From Anaerolineae bacterium (GTDB taxonomy: Bacteria > Chloroflexota > Anaerolineae > Aggregatilineales > Phototrophicaceae): a stretch of 64,000 nucleotides of DNA. The stretch covers positions 1 through 64,000 of the forward strand of contig JAJEFB010000015.1 of NCBI GenBank assembly GCA_022820665.1, read 5' to 3'. The stretch's first letter is position 1. The number at the start of each line of letters is the position of its first letter. Shown here in pieces: positions 63,764 through 64,000 of this stretch. The notes beneath the pieces were generated by a model, which was given only the letters and a program-made list of their open reading frames with translations, did not search any database and had not been told where the DNA came from. The translations under genes were made by a program, and so were the position numbers.

Positions 63764-63791
63764 ATTGTGGTATCTTTATGGCGAGTGTCAA
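63764..63791 (-). promoter_or_regulatory. ridA promoter candidate
   Basis: On the minus strand TTGACA (63791-63786), 16 bases, CACAAT (63769-63764). The predicted start lies about 30 bases ahead of the ridA start codon. Confidence 0.5.
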
Positions 63792-63807
63792 GGGGAAGGA
63801 CCAAACA

Positions 63808-64000
63808 ATGGCGCCCTCGGATCGCAAGACTGCCGCCAAGGTAATAGACAAGGACAAAGCATTCGACGCGGCCATGGACGATGACGAGCCGACAACAGGA
63901 GAGCTTGTGGAAATGCTGCGCGCGAGTATTAAGGATGTGAAAGCCGGGCGAACCCGCCCAGCGCGAGAATTCTTGCGCGAACTCCGAGAAATGCTGACCG
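63808..64000 (+). CDS. Truncated small protein at the window edge, antitoxin-like (unconfirmed)
   Basis: The open frame runs off the end of the window. The visible 64 codons start MAPSDRKTAAKVIDKDK and continue ELVEMLRASIKDVKAG, TRPAREFLRELREMLT. The start follows GGAAGGA. The last part resembles short helices of type II antitoxins, but this rests on general pattern only and no toxin gene is in view. Confidence 0.5.
   Translation, partial: MAPSDRKTAAKVIDKDKAFDAAMDDDEPTTGELVEMLRASIKDVKAGRTRPAREFLRELREMLT

Overview
This 64 kb window is a chromosomal segment of a bacterium. It has no rRNA, phage or plasmid genes and is dense in housekeeping genes. The mixture points to the Chloroflexota, probably an aerobic Anaerolineae-like lineage (inference, no search was run). 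Pointers are a bacterial radical-SAM/GNAT Elp3, a DUF6391 gene beside holA, SH3b and Cys-rich-repeat secreted proteins, a thrombospondin type 3 repeat protein, several very hydrophobic GT-C-type glycosyltransferases, a caa3-type oxidase, and a lipoprotein class B PBP. Respiration is aerobic (caa3 oxidase, succinate dehydrogenase).

Layout. 1-2.4 kb: groES-groEL on the minus strand with a textbook promoter, a CIRCE operator and a terminator. 2.5-14.1 kb: mostly minus-strand envelope genes. These are two tandem GT39-like glycosyltransferases, two members of a second polytopic family, a very large class A PBP homologue that has lost all its transpeptidase motifs, a membrane HhH protein and a small VOC protein. 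14.3-24.5 kb: M20 amidohydrolase, thrombospondin-type-3 protein, Elp3, DDAH-like hydrolase, secreted beta-propeller, GH18-like protein, bactofilin-like membrane protein, KDPG aldolase and DUF1697. 24.6-27.8 kb: a cobU remnant, a pair of Mrr-type nucleases (one with a broken active site), holA and DUF6391. 27.9-37.3 kb: dual-specificity phosphatase, YdjC deacetylase, a Calx-beta-like secreted protein, mutS2, a methyltransferase, a transglutaminase-like protein and the lipoprotein PBP.

37.6-43.7 kb is the cytochrome oxidase operon (coxB with fused cytochrome c, ctaD, two different subunit III genes flanking an unknown membrane protein, and ctaF). OsmC, rsmA and msrA follow. 45.9-49.3 kb is the minus-strand translation/secretion operon: tRNA-Thr(TGT), tRNA-Tyr(GTA), tRNA-Thr(GGT), rpmG, tRNA-Trp(CCA), secE, nusG, rplK, rplA, read from two tandem sigma-70-type promoters. 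49.9-51.8 kb: two overlapping 3-hydroxyacyl-CoA dehydrogenases. 52-58.3 kb: the sdh operon, with an SdhC-SdhD fusion and an unexpected secreted HExxH protein between the anchor and the flavoprotein. 58.5-64 kb: rmuC, a YvcK/CofD-like gene, a GT39-like protein, efp, ridA and a truncated gene at the window end.

The most unusual feature is a dispersed family of short (about 70-95 bp) GC-rich structured repeats with at least ten copies in the window. Nine are intergenic. One lies in frame inside a glycosyltransferase gene and adds about 28 residues that the neighbouring paralogue lacks. The 3-prime hairpin of the repeat changes on both sides of the stem between copies, which keeps the pairing. 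In two copies it carries an ATG in frame with the next gene. A second, unrelated element with terminal inverted repeats lies at 11655-11812.
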